Below, piece by piece: positions 14,534 through 20,687 of a DNA stretch of 20,687 nt. This DNA is from DASPKX01 sp035627835 (GTDB lineage Bacteria; Verrucomicrobiota; Verrucomicrobiia; Limisphaerales; SXQI01). Position 1 is the first letter of the stretch; every line of letters starts with the position of its first letter. The position numbers and the translations under genes were made by a program. The stretch covers positions 1-20,687 of the forward strand of contig DASPKX010000124.1 of the NCBI GenBank assembly GCA_035627835.1, written 5' to 3'. The notes beneath the pieces are model-generated. The model had not been told where the DNA came from and did no database searches. It was given only the letters and a program-made list of their open reading frames with translations.

Positions 14534-17050
14534 ATGAGCGAAGAAGCAATGAACAACTTCACCCCCCGCGCGCAGCAAGTGCTCGCTCTCGCGCGCAAGG
14601 AGGCTGACAGGTTTAACCATAACTTTGTCGGCACGGAGCATCTGCTCCTGGGGCTTATTAAATTGGGCCAGGGGGTGGCTGTGAACGTCTTGCAAAAGAT
14701 CGGACTGGATCTCGAGACCGTCCGGATGGAAGTCGAGAAGCTCGTGGGAACTGGTCCCGATCAGAAAATGATCGGCAACATTCCTTACACCCCCCGGGTC
14801 AAGAAGGTTTTGTCCCTGGCAGCCAAAGAGGCCAAGGCGCTGAATCACACCTACGTGGGAACGGAGCACATTCTGCTGGGTTTATTGCGCGAAGGTGACG
14901 GGGTCGCTGCCCGTGTTCTAAAGAACATGGATGTCGATATCGAGCAGACCCGCCAGGAGATTCTCAAAGAACTCGATCCAAACTTCAACGCTCAGGAAGA
15001 GGCAGCGCCAGGCGAGCCAGCGCCGGAAAAGGCCGGAGCGGGCGGAGGCGCTTCAGAAAAGAAGGGCGAAGTCAAAACGCCAGCCCTCAAAGCTTTCGGC
15101 CGCGACCTGACGGAAATCGCTCGCAAAGGCGAGATGGACCCCGTCATTGGCCGCAAGAATGAGATCGAGCGCGTCATCCAGATTCTCTGCCGCCGCACGA
15201 AGAACAATCCTGTGCTACTAGGCGAAGCCGGCGTTGGCAAGACCGCTATTGTCGAAGGTTTGGCTCAGGAAATTGCCAAAGGCAACGTCCCCGAATTGCT
15301 GCGCGAGAAGCGCGTCATTACGCTGGACTTGGCCTTGATGGTCGCCGGCACTAAATACCGCGGCCAGTTTGAGGAGCGCATTAAAGCGGTGATGGACGAG
15401 ATTCGCCGCGCCAAGAACATCATTCTTTTTATTGACGAGTTGCACACCATTGTGGGCGCTGGTTCGGCTGAAGGGACGATGGACGCCTCCAACATCATCA
15501 AGCCAGCTCTGAGCCGTGGCGAGATGCAGTGCATCGGCGCAACGACCCTTAACGAATATCGCAAGTATATCGAGAAGGATGCCGCCTTGGAACGCCGCTT
15601 CCAATCGGTGAAGGTCGAAGCGCCATCTGTTGATGAAGCGATTTTGATCCTCAAAGGTCTTCGCCACAAATACGAAGACCACCATAAGGTCGAGTTTACC
15701 GAACCCGCCTTGGAAGCAGCGGTGAAGCTGTCTGACCGTTATTTGACCGGACGCTTTCTGCCTGACAAAGCCATCGATTTGATGGACGAAGCTGGCTCTC
15801 GCGCGCGAATTGGCGCGATGACCCGCCCGCCAGATGTGAAGAACCTCGAAGCTGAGATCGAAGAGATCAAGGCCAAGAAAGAGCGCGCTATTAAGGAGCA
15901 GGACTTCGAAGGCGCCGCCTCGATGCGCGATAAGGAAAAGCAGGCCAAGGAAAAGATGGAGGCCGTGCTGAACGCCTGGCGCCAAAACCGCGAGGAGAAG
16001 CGTGTCGTTGTTAATGACGACGACATTCTCCAAGTCGTGGCGAAGTGGACCGGCATCCCGCTCAAGCGCATGGAGCAGGGTGAAGCTGAGAAGCTCCTCA
16101 ATATGGAGCAGGAACTCGCTAAGACCGTTGTCGGTCAGCGCGAAGCCGTTACAGCTCTTTGCAAGGCCCTGCGCCGCTCCCGCGCAGACCTGAAGGATCC
16201 GAAGCGCCCTATCGGCACGTTCGCGCTGCTCGGGCCGACCGGTGTGGGCAAAACCTTGCTCGCTAAGACTCTCGCTGAGCAGATGTTCGGCGATTCCAAA
16301 TCGCTCATCCAGTTGGATATGAGCGAATACATGGAGAAGTTCACCGTCTCCCGGCTGGTTGGCTCGCCTCCAGGGTATGTCGGTTATGAGGAAGGTGGCC
16401 AGCTCACCGAGCAGGTGCGCCGCCGTCCATACTCTGTGGTGCTTTTCGACGAAATCGAGAAAGCCCATCCAGACGTGATGAACATGCTTCTCCAGATTTT
16501 AGAAGAAGGAAAACTCACGGACAACGTCGGCCGCGTGGTGGACTTCCGGAACACCATCGTGCTCCTCACGTCAAACGTCGGTGCGGACACCATCAAGAAA
16601 CAATCCACGATTGGCTTCACTGCTCCATCGGATGAAACCAATTACGAGAAGATGCGCGAAAAGATTCTCGAGGAAGCCAAGCGCGCCTTCCGTCCTGAGT
16701 TCTTGAACCGGTTGGATGACATCATCGTCTTCCGCTCCATGACCAAACCCGATCTCATCCAGATTCTCGAGCTGGAAGTCGCGAAGGTTGTGGACCGCCT
16801 CAAGGTGCGGAACTTCCGCATAGAGTTGGATGCCAAGGCCAAGGACTTCCTGGTCGAGAAAGGGTACGATCCAACTTACGGCGCTCGGCCAATGCGCCGC
16901 GCGGTGGAGCGCTATCTGGAAGATCCGCTTGCGGAAGAAATCCTGCGCGGCCGCTTTGCTGACAATTCGATCATCAATGTGACCGTTGAGGGCGACAAAC
17001 TCGCCTTCACAGCCCCGGCGCAAACCGCAGGCGCCGAAGTCGGCAGCTAA
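14534..17050 (+). CDS. clpC: ClpC, AAA+ unfoldase of the ClpCP protease
   Basis: Class 1 Clp ATPase that unfolds substrates and feeds them to ClpP. The 838 residues contain two Clp-N repeats with VGTEHLLLGL (32-41) and VGTEHILLGL (108-117). E35 and E111 match the glutamates that bind phospho-arginine in B. subtilis ClpC. A low-complexity Ala/Glu/Gly linker lies at about 150-175. The D1 Walker A is GEAGVGKT (230-237), followed by an IILFIDELH Walker B, a middle UVR coiled coil (about 439-474), the D2 Walker A GPTGVGKT (567-574), and an IGF loop (693-695) of the kind that docks ClpP. The start ATG has no strong Shine-Dalgarno and follows an A/T-rich AATTTGAATTTA. It ends the mcsA-mcsB-clpC unit; a terminator follows. 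Confidence 0.96.
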   Translation: MSEEAMNNFTPRAQQVLALARKEADRFNHNFVGTEHLLLGLIKLGQGVAVNVLQKIGLDLETVRMEVEKLVGTGPDQKMIGNIPYTPRVKKVLSLAAKEAKALNHTYVGTEHILLGLLREGDGVAARVLKNMDVDIEQTRQEILKELDPNFNAQEEAAPGEPAPEKAGAGGGASEKKGEVKTPALKAFGRDLTEIARKGEMDPVIGRKNEIERVIQILCRRTKNNPVLLGEAGVGKTAIVEGLAQEIAKGNVPELLREKRVITLDLALMVAGTKYRGQFEERIKAVMDEIRRAKNIILFIDELHTIVGAGSAEGTMDASNIIKPALSRGEMQCIGATTLNEYRKYIEKDAALERRFQSVKVEAPSVDEAILILKGLRHKYEDHHKVEFTEPALEAAVKLSDRYLTGRFLPDKAIDLMDEAGSRARIGAMTRPPDVKNLEAEIEEIKAKKERAIKEQDFEGAASMRDKEKQAKEKMEAVLNAWRQNREEKRVVVNDDDILQVVAKWTGIPLKRMEQGEAEKLLNMEQELAKTVVGQREAVTALCKALRRSRADLKDPKRPIGTFALLGPTGVGKTLLAKTLAEQMFGDSKSLIQLDMSEYMEKFTVSRLVGSPPGYVGYEEGGQLTEQVRRRPYSVVLFDEIEKAHPDVMNMLLQILEEGKLTDNVGRVVDFRNTIVLLTSNVGADTIKKQSTIGFTAPSDETNYEKMREKILEEAKRAFRPEFLNRLDDIIVFRSMTKPDLIQILELEVAKVVDRLKVRNFRIELDAKAKDFLVEKGYDPTYGARPMRRAVERYLEDPLAEEILRGRFADNSIINVTVEGDKLAFTAPAQTAGAEVGS

Positions 17051-17074
17051 CCCCCCCACCATTTCATTCTCACG

Positions 17075-17108
17075 AGCACGAGCTTCCGCGATGAGGCTCG
17101 TGCTTTTT
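17075..17108 (+). terminator. Intrinsic terminator after clpC
   Basis: AGCACGAGCTTC at 17075-17086 pairs with GAGGCTCGTGCT at 17093-17104 (12 pairs with one T-G) around CGCGAT, and TTTTT runs 17104-17108 before ATTT. It starts 24 bases after the clpC stop and overlaps by two bases the stop codon of the convergent nucleotidyltransferase, so both transcripts end here. A run of seven C lies just upstream at 17051-17057. Confidence 0.9.
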
Positions 17109-17586
17109 ATTTCTGTTCTTCCTCGAGAGCGCGCAGTTGGGCAATCATCGCCCGATCCTTATCTCGGCCCAAAGCTTCCTTCGATTGAATGAGTCCGCGA
17201 ATGGAAAGCATTCGGACTACACCAAAAGAGAACTTCTGTTCGATGGAAGCGGCATGCACTGCGTCAAAATCCCCGATTCCAGCTACTTCGCTGAGGCAAT
17301 CCAACACTCCGATATCGGTGGCAAGGTAAAGGTTTTTTAATCTTCTGATTAGATCCGGGGTCAGCGTTAGCGATGGTTGATCTTTTGCGAGTCGATGACG
17401 CGGGTTGAAACCGGATAAGGCCGATTGAATTCGCTGAAGAGCTTCGAGGCTGAATGGGCAGCAGATGTCAAGGTCGTAAGTCACAAGTGAAGCGCCGTGC
17501 AGAACCCCGCAAACACCCCCTATAATCACGAACGGGACTTGTTCCTCCGTCAACCGTCGGAGCAGCGTATTATGCTCGTGAGCCAT
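17107..17586 (-). CDS. Small nucleotidyltransferase (toxin-antitoxin-type, DNA polymerase beta-like fold)
   Basis: The 159-residue protein has the nucleotidyltransferase signature: an IIGG turn (G23, G24) followed by TYDLDI with D38 and D40, and a third acidic residue D96 in TDIGVLD within the segment LYLATDIGVLDCLSEVAG. The C-terminal helix carries LIQSKEALGRDKDRAM, the usual GRxKD ending of this group. Relatives include toxins that modify tRNA or proteins (AbiEii, TglT/MenT), but the target here is unknown. I chose the ATG at 17586 because GAGGAG lies seven bases upstream; a GTG at 17601 would destroy that spacing. It overlaps the end of the 76-residue gene by 17 bases, so the two are translationally coupled. 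It converges on clpC. Confidence 0.85.
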   Translation of the reverse strand: MAHEHNTLLRRLTEEQVPFVIIGGVCGVLHGASLVTYDLDICCPFSLEALQRIQSALSGFNPRHRLAKDQPSLTLTPDLIRRLKNLYLATDIGVLDCLSEVAGIGDFDAVHAASIEQKFSFGVVRMLSIRGLIQSKEALGRDKDRAMIAQLRALEEEQK

Positions 17587-17800
17587 CGCTTTGCTCCTCA
17601 CGCAATGCGAGCAACGAGTTCAATGTCTTTTGGTGCCACGCCAAGCGTTCCTCTGGCGTCTTTTTCTTCATCTCTTCCAGCAGCGACATGTCAAAGCCCA
17701 GACGAGCCGCTTCTCGCCAGGCTGGCCCAGCATCGGGTGGGCAAACGTAACCGCGGTTCAACTGCTCGATTTCTTCATCGCTCAGCATGGCTTTAACCAT
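17570..17800 (-). CDS. Small helical protein (76 aa), probable partner of the nucleotidyltransferase
   Basis: No named family, but the layout is coherent: an N-terminal acidic helix (LSDEEIEQLNRGY), a loop with CPPDAGPAWREAARLGFDMS, and a C-terminal helix rich in Lys/Glu/Leu (LLEEMKKKTPEERLAWHQKT, then SLLALREEQ). I recall similar small ORFs with a PAW-x-EA-x-x-x-G-x-D-x-S-LL-E core directly before nucleotidyltransferase genes, where they are treated as likely antitoxins. The 17-base overlap with the enzyme gene fits such a pair. The ATG at 17800 is used; an ATG four codons later (17788) is equally possible, and neither has a visible ribosome-binding site. The kinase-like gene ends 64 bases upstream on the same strand. 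Confidence 0.75.
   Translation of the reverse strand: MVKAMLSDEEIEQLNRGYVCPPDAGPAWREAARLGFDMSLLEEMKKKTPEERLAWHQKTLNSLLALREEQSDGSRA
17594..17599 (-). promoter_or_regulatory. Shine-Dalgarno fixing the nucleotidyltransferase start
   Basis: GAGGAG on the minus strand, seven bases before the ATG at 17586 and inside the coding end of the upstream 76-residue gene. It is the clearest ribosome-binding site in the 17-20.7 kb part of the window and argues for the ATG over the in-frame GTG at 17601. Confidence 0.75.
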
Positions 17801-17864
17801 GAGTTCGCCCAGTCAGAAAGCAAGAGGGGAAGCGGAGAGGACTATTTCGCTTTCCACCGGCGGG

Positions 17865-18386
17865 TCACCATCGTTCCTTTATTCCGGGGGGTGGGGCTTC
17901 GAAGGCTATGTTGCTTGGCGATACATCAATCATGTGAATGCCGAAGCGCTTCAATTCGGAGAGGACGATCTGCACTTTTGGCCATTGGTGGCCAAACTGC
18001 TCCCTTTTCTCAGCCTCCCAATTAGCCCAAATATCCTCATCAAATTGGGGCGGGTTCAAGTATGCGCCAGCAAAGTCGAGCACGAACGGCCTTGTCACAA
18101 TGCTCATCTCGACAATACGTAAGTGAGTGTCCGCAGCGATAAGTTGTGGAACATTAAAGCCACGGATCCGTGTCACCGCTTCCGCGGCAAGGATGTCATA
18201 CGCCTCTAGTTCGCGCAGAAAAGGAGGCTCCTCGCGATGAGCTTTTACCGGAGTTCGACCCCCTTCTAAGTTGCTTTCTGCAACAAAGACCATACCATGA
18301 ATTCCGAAGCCGAGACGCTCCGCCAAGTGTAGATTATGACCTGCGGCGTACGCAGCCGCTCTCGAAAGCAACTCCTGGTCAGTCAT
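17865..18386 (-). CDS. Truncated protein-kinase-like protein
   Basis: The 173-residue protein resembles the N-lobe and start of the C-lobe of a eukaryotic-like kinase. It has a glycine loop LGFGIHGMVF (25-34), a candidate ATP lysine K48 in TPVKAH, an alpha-C-like FLRELEAYDIL with E59/E61, a hinge-like IVEMSIVTRPFVLDF (91-105), and a catalytic-loop-like HMIDVSPSNIAF (151-162) with D154 and N159. It then ends after 11 residues with no DFG motif or substrate-binding half. I recall uncharacterised homologues of this size ending at the same point, so the shortness may be a family trait. A run of six C just before the end (PPP codons) leaves room for a frameshift, but neither alternative frame gives a DFG. 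I chose the ATG at 18386 over 18464 because the longer form would overlap the divergent small gene. Confidence 0.72.
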   Translation of the reverse strand: MTDQELLSRAAAYAAGHNLHLAERLGFGIHGMVFVAESNLEGGRTPVKAHREEPPFLRELEAYDILAAEAVTRIRGFNVPQLIAADTHLRIVEMSIVTRPFVLDFAGAYLNPPQFDEDIWANWEAEKREQFGHQWPKVQIVLSELKRFGIHMIDVSPSNIAFEAPPPGIKERW

Positions 18387-18429
18387 GATATCGTCGTCCA
18401 GCAATAGCGGGCATTCCGCGAAAGTCAAA

Positions 18430-18633
18430 ATGGAGCTGGTTGTGGACAGCTTGAGTCTCACCATCGCTCAAATGGGCCCGGATTTTGTCCTTTTGGACGC
18501 GCCTGTTGATCATCCACCAGGTCGTGCTTCTCTGGTGCTTCAAGTGGATGCTGCCTGCCGAACCTGGCCCATCCAGCTCCCTGCAGGGATATCCGCCTCC
18601 TCCGACAGGGTAGCCATCGCACCGGCGGTGTAA
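18430..18633 (+). CDS. Small beta-rich protein (67 aa), divergent from the kinase-like gene
   Basis: The frame reads like a genuine compact protein rather than a shadow: MELVVDSLSLTIAQMGPDF, then LLDAPVDHPPGRASLVLQVD, then ACRTWPIQLPAGISASSDRV. Alternating hydrophobic residues suggest four or five beta strands, and I recall short uncharacterised proteins with the same GPDF...DHPP...W-x-x-x-LP-x-GIS pattern in planctomycetes and verrucomicrobia. No function is known to me. It starts 43 bases from the ATG of the divergent kinase-like gene and ends 29 bases before the convergent gpsA stop, so it fills an otherwise empty 276-base gap exactly. The upstream GAAAG is a weak ribosome-binding site. 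Without the remembered pattern the evidence would be only moderate. Confidence 0.55.
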   Translation: MELVVDSLSLTIAQMGPDFVLLDAPVDHPPGRASLVLQVDAACRTWPIQLPAGISASSDRVAIAPAV

Positions 18634-18662
18634 TCCACGCTTTTTCTAGTTGCTCATAAGAT

Positions 18663-19640
18663 TTACTCCGCCTTTGATCCCCGGCTCAGCAGATCATAAA
18701 GCGCGTGCTTTGGGTTCTTGGCCTCGTGCAGAATTGAGTAAACTTCACGGATAATCGGATCGTCGATTCCTTTGGCTTGCGCGAGTTGATGCGCGGAACG
18801 CGCAGTCGGCACCCCTTCGGTGACCGATGTGAGGCTTGCAAGAATCTCACTGATCTTCTCGCCGCTCCCAATTCGTTCACCCAACGCGCGATTACGGCTC
18901 AGCTTTGAAAAACAGGTGACGGTTAGATCGCCCAAACCGCTCAAGCCGCTAAAGGTGTCTGGCTGCGCGCCGCAGGCCACACCAATCCGCCTCATTTCCA
19001 CGATCCCGCGGGTAATCAAGGCAGCTTTCGCATTATCACCGAAACCGAGGCCGTCGCAGATGCCGGCTGCGATGGCGATCACATTCTTCAAGGCGCCTCC
19101 AAGCTCAATCCCCAAGAGATCCTTGCCGGTATAAACACGGAAGCTGGGCCGATGAAAAATCTGCTGCACCGTTTCAGCAACCTCAGTTGATGTTGCAGAT
19201 GCCACTACGGCTGTCGGAATATCTCTGGCTACTTCCATCGCGAGGGAAGGGCCGGATAATCCTGCAACCTTTGCGCTCGGACAGACCTCCTCGAGGACGC
19301 CCGTCATGGTTAAGCCGCTGTCGAATTCGATTCCTTTCGTGACACTCACCAGGATCGCAGAGCAGTTTCCGAGTTGGCTGCCAACCTCACGAAAGGCTCG
19401 TGAAGGAAGCGCAAGAACGATGACGTTGGCGCCCTCACAAGCAGCGCTGAGATCCGCCTGAAATTTCAGGTCGCACGGCAGCTTTATGCCTGGCAAGTGC
19501 CGCGCATTTTCCCCCGCTGCCTGGATTTCGCGGAGTTGCTCCGCCTTATGCCCCCACAGAGTGACGGCATGCTGATTCAGCGCAATCACGCGCGCAAGCG
19601 CGGTTCCAAAAGCTCCAGCTCCGAGAATCGTGACGTTCAC
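18663..19640 (-). CDS. gpsA: NAD(P)-dependent glycerol-3-phosphate dehydrogenase
   Basis: GpsA reduces dihydroxyacetone phosphate to sn-glycerol-3-phosphate in the cytoplasm, supplying phospholipid synthesis. From the GTG at 19640 the protein has 325 residues, normal for the family. It begins directly with the Rossmann dinucleotide loop VTILGAGAFGTALA (G7, G9, G12). Other hallmarks are ALPSRAFREV (77-86), SVTKGIE with K102, LSGPSLAMEVA (128-138), the catalytic lysine K185 in GGALKNV, GDNAKAALITRG (201-212) and SGLGDLTVTC (234-243). An upstream in-frame start at 19688 would overlap plsY by 47 bases and add 16 unrelated residues, so GTG 19640 is preferred. It lies one base after the plsY TAA, giving the junction TAAAGTGAAC. 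Confidence 0.95.
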   Translation of the reverse strand: MNVTILGAGAFGTALARVIALNQHAVTLWGHKAEQLREIQAAGENARHLPGIKLPCDLKFQADLSAACEGANVIVLALPSRAFREVGSQLGNCSAILVSVTKGIEFDSGLTMTGVLEEVCPSAKVAGLSGPSLAMEVARDIPTAVVASATSTEVAETVQQIFHRPSFRVYTGKDLLGIELGGALKNVIAIAAGICDGLGFGDNAKAALITRGIVEMRRIGVACGAQPDTFSGLSGLGDLTVTCFSKLSRNRALGERIGSGEKISEILASLTSVTEGVPTARSAHQLAQAKGIDDPIIREVYSILHEAKNPKHALYDLLSRGSKAE

Positions 19641-19641
19641 T

Positions 19642-20259
19642 TTAATCGCTCTTTTTAGCCCCGCGCTTGAAGCGATGCTCTGTGCCATTCCTCAGCCGCT
19701 CGATGTTGCCTCGGTGTTTATAAATCGCCAATGCGCTCAAGATCGTGCACGTCACGAGCAAAGCCCTGGAGGGCGTGGTGAACAAAACAGCGGGCGGCAA
19801 GATTAACGCAGCCACAATTGAGGCCAGGGAGACATACCCACTCAGCAGGAAAGTGACCACCCACGCAATGAACGCCACCAGAATACCCACGGGCACCAGC
19901 GCCACTAAAGCGCCCGCAGAGGTTGCGATGCCCTTTCCGCCTTTGAACTTCAGCCAAAGCGTGTAGTTGTGCCCAAGGATGGAGCAAATCGCCGCCGTGA
20001 TCGCTTCTCCTGCACCCGGCGCTTGCATGAAGAGATGCGGCACAAACATCGTAGCGACGAAACCCTTCAAAGCGTCGAGCGCGAGAACGGTGATGCCAGC
20101 GGGCTTGCCCAGAGTCCGCAGCACATTCGTGGCGCCAATGTTTCCGCTGCCTACCTTGCGGATATCAATGCCGCGCCCACGCGCGATCAGATATCCGGTT
20201 GGAATGGAGCCAAGCAGATAGGCCGCGAGAGCGATCCCTGCGAACGGGCCGAGTTGCAC
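19642..20259 (-). CDS. plsY: Glycerol-3-phosphate acyltransferase (acyl-phosphate type)
   Basis: PlsY is an inner-membrane enzyme that moves an acyl group from acyl-phosphate (made by PlsX) to glycerol-3-phosphate, giving lysophosphatidic acid. The 205-residue protein carries the three conserved cytoplasmic-side motifs: GSGNIGATN (37-45), GHNYTLWLKFKGGKG (96-110) and KHRGNIERLRNGTE (181-194). Hydrophobic segments lie between them, with GSIPTGYLIAR at the first helix end. The start is GTG at 20259 with no clear ribosome-binding site. It is directly upstream of gpsA, which makes its substrate, and the two are coupled by a one-base gap. Confidence 0.96.
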   Translation of the reverse strand: MQLGPFAGIALAAYLLGSIPTGYLIARGRGIDIRKVGSGNIGATNVLRTLGKPAGITVLALDALKGFVATMFVPHLFMQAPGAGEAITAAICSILGHNYTLWLKFKGGKGIATSAGALVALVPVGILVAFIAWVVTFLLSGYVSLASIVAALILPPAVLFTTPSRALLVTCTILSALAIYKHRGNIERLRNGTEHRFKRGAKKSD

Positions 20260-20276
20260 AACGCGATTTAGCGAGC

Positions 20277-20292
20277 GCGCGAGTTTTCGCGC
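20277..20292 (-). other. Hairpin between the Dabb gene and plsY
   Basis: GCGCGA and TCGCGC, six perfect pairs with a four-base loop, sit in the 47-base spacer between the Dabb-gene stop and the plsY start on the minus strand. There is no T-tract after it, so it is unlikely to be an efficient terminator. It may reduce read-through or affect access to the plsY start. Confidence 0.35.
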
Positions 20293-20306
20293 AAGTCAGG
20301 AGACGC

Positions 20307-20609
20307 TTAACCTTCGAAGTCGTAAACGACGACTTTTTTGCAAACGCGCTTAAACACCTTCTCCACGAAATCCACGTGCATTGGATGCACCTGGTAATCG
20401 TCCTGCGCTTGTTTGCTAGGGAACACGAGGTTCAAAGCAACCTGGTACGTTTGGTCAACAACGGGCCGGTGGCTCGTCGCCATGCGGCCGATGTGGAAGA
20501 ACACCACACCAGGGATCGGGCGGAGGTACTTTTCGGCCCCGGCAATCAGCTCGTCAGCAGCTTTAGGTTGATCCGGGTCCGTCCAAAAAATCACAACGTG
20601 CGAGAACAT
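20307..20609 (-). CDS. Dabb-family (stress-responsive alpha/beta barrel) protein
   Basis: The 100-residue product fits the Dabb ferredoxin-like dimeric barrel family: it opens with MFSHVVIFW, has a central strand FFHIGRM and ends with YQVHPMHVDFV before the last strand KKVVVYDF. Family members include plant stress proteins, polyketide cyclases and many bacterial proteins of unknown role, so no reaction is proposed. The ATG at 20609 places the conserved H-V-V-x-F strand at the N-terminus as usual; a TTG at 20645 would add 12 residues and is less likely. No Shine-Dalgarno is visible. It lies 47 bases upstream of plsY on the same strand; the remaining 78 bases to the window end show no gene. Confidence 0.85.
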   Translation of the reverse strand: MFSHVVIFWTDPDQPKAADELIAGAEKYLRPIPGVVFFHIGRMATSHRPVVDQTYQVALNLVFPSKQAQDDYQVHPMHVDFVEKVFKRVCKKVVVYDFEG

Positions 20610-20687
20610 AAGCGGTGAAGTTAATGAGAACCCGAATGTGATCAAGATTTCATTCGAACAGCCCTGCCAAGCCTGATATACGAGGCC

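Noticed and set aside
17591..18122. Plus-strand open frames across the 17.6-18.1 kb region
   Set aside because: They are antisense to the small helical gene and the kinase-like gene, which have better protein character and consistent spacing.
18387..18464. N-terminal extension of the kinase-like protein to an ATG at 18464
   Set aside because: The extra 26 residues look unrelated to the domain and would overlap the divergent 67-residue gene; the ATG at 18386 starts just before the domain.
20199..20618. A 139-codon plus-strand frame over the Dabb gene and plsY start
   Set aside because: It is antisense to a protein with recognisable Dabb motifs and crosses the plsY start.

Overview
The window reads as a chromosomal segment from a Gram-negative-type bacterium. 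I would place it in the Verrucomicrobiota, possibly the Pedosphaera/Limisphaerales side. That placement is an inference from the combination of an RpoB carrying a long insertion of the proteobacterial/PVC type, a McsA-McsB-ClpC locus without an adjacent ctsR, and small nucleotidyltransferase and kinase-like accessory genes of a style I associate with planctomycetes and verrucomicrobia. No rRNA, tRNA, CRISPR array or insertion sequence was seen.

Layout. (1) 1-9996: the ribosomal-protein/RNA-polymerase operon, rplA (5' end cut off by the window), rplJ, rplL, rpoB and rpoC. A strong hairpin lies in the rplL-rpoB spacer, and a textbook intrinsic terminator with a C(UACG)G loop follows rpoC. (2) 9999-11813: a small accessory block with an unrecognised four-helix membrane protein on the minus strand. 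Divergent from it are a fatty-acid-hydroxylase-superfamily membrane enzyme and a 66-residue helical protein three bases downstream; repeated palindromes lie in the divergent spacer. (3) 11849-12736: a class IV aminotransferase, probably branched-chain (ilvE). (4) 12847-17108: a promoter-like element almost touching the start codon, then mcsA, mcsB and clpC, then a terminator. McsA and McsB form the protein-arginine kinase complex, and ClpC recognises phospho-arginine-tagged proteins for ClpCP degradation. Key motifs for writing and reading the tag are all intact. (5) 17107-18633: an accessory island. On the minus strand it holds a truncated protein-kinase-like gene, a 76-residue helical protein and a small nucleotidyltransferase overlapping it; a 67-residue beta-rich ORF diverges on the plus strand. 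This is the best candidate in the window for a little-described system. (6) 18663-20609, minus strand: a Dabb-family small protein, then plsY and gpsA, which are adjacent steps of glycerophospholipid synthesis (GpsA makes glycerol-3-phosphate, PlsY acylates it) and are joined by a one-base gap.

Start-site pattern. rplJ, rplL, rpoB and the nucleotidyltransferase have recognisable Shine-Dalgarno sequences. rpoC, ilvE, mcsA, clpC and plsY lack a clear one. GTG starts are frequent (membrane protein, hydroxylase, mcsB, gpsA, plsY). Two unrelated gene pairs, mcsA/mcsB and plsY/gpsA, share the identical junction TAAAGTGAAC, which looks like a termination-reinitiation arrangement.
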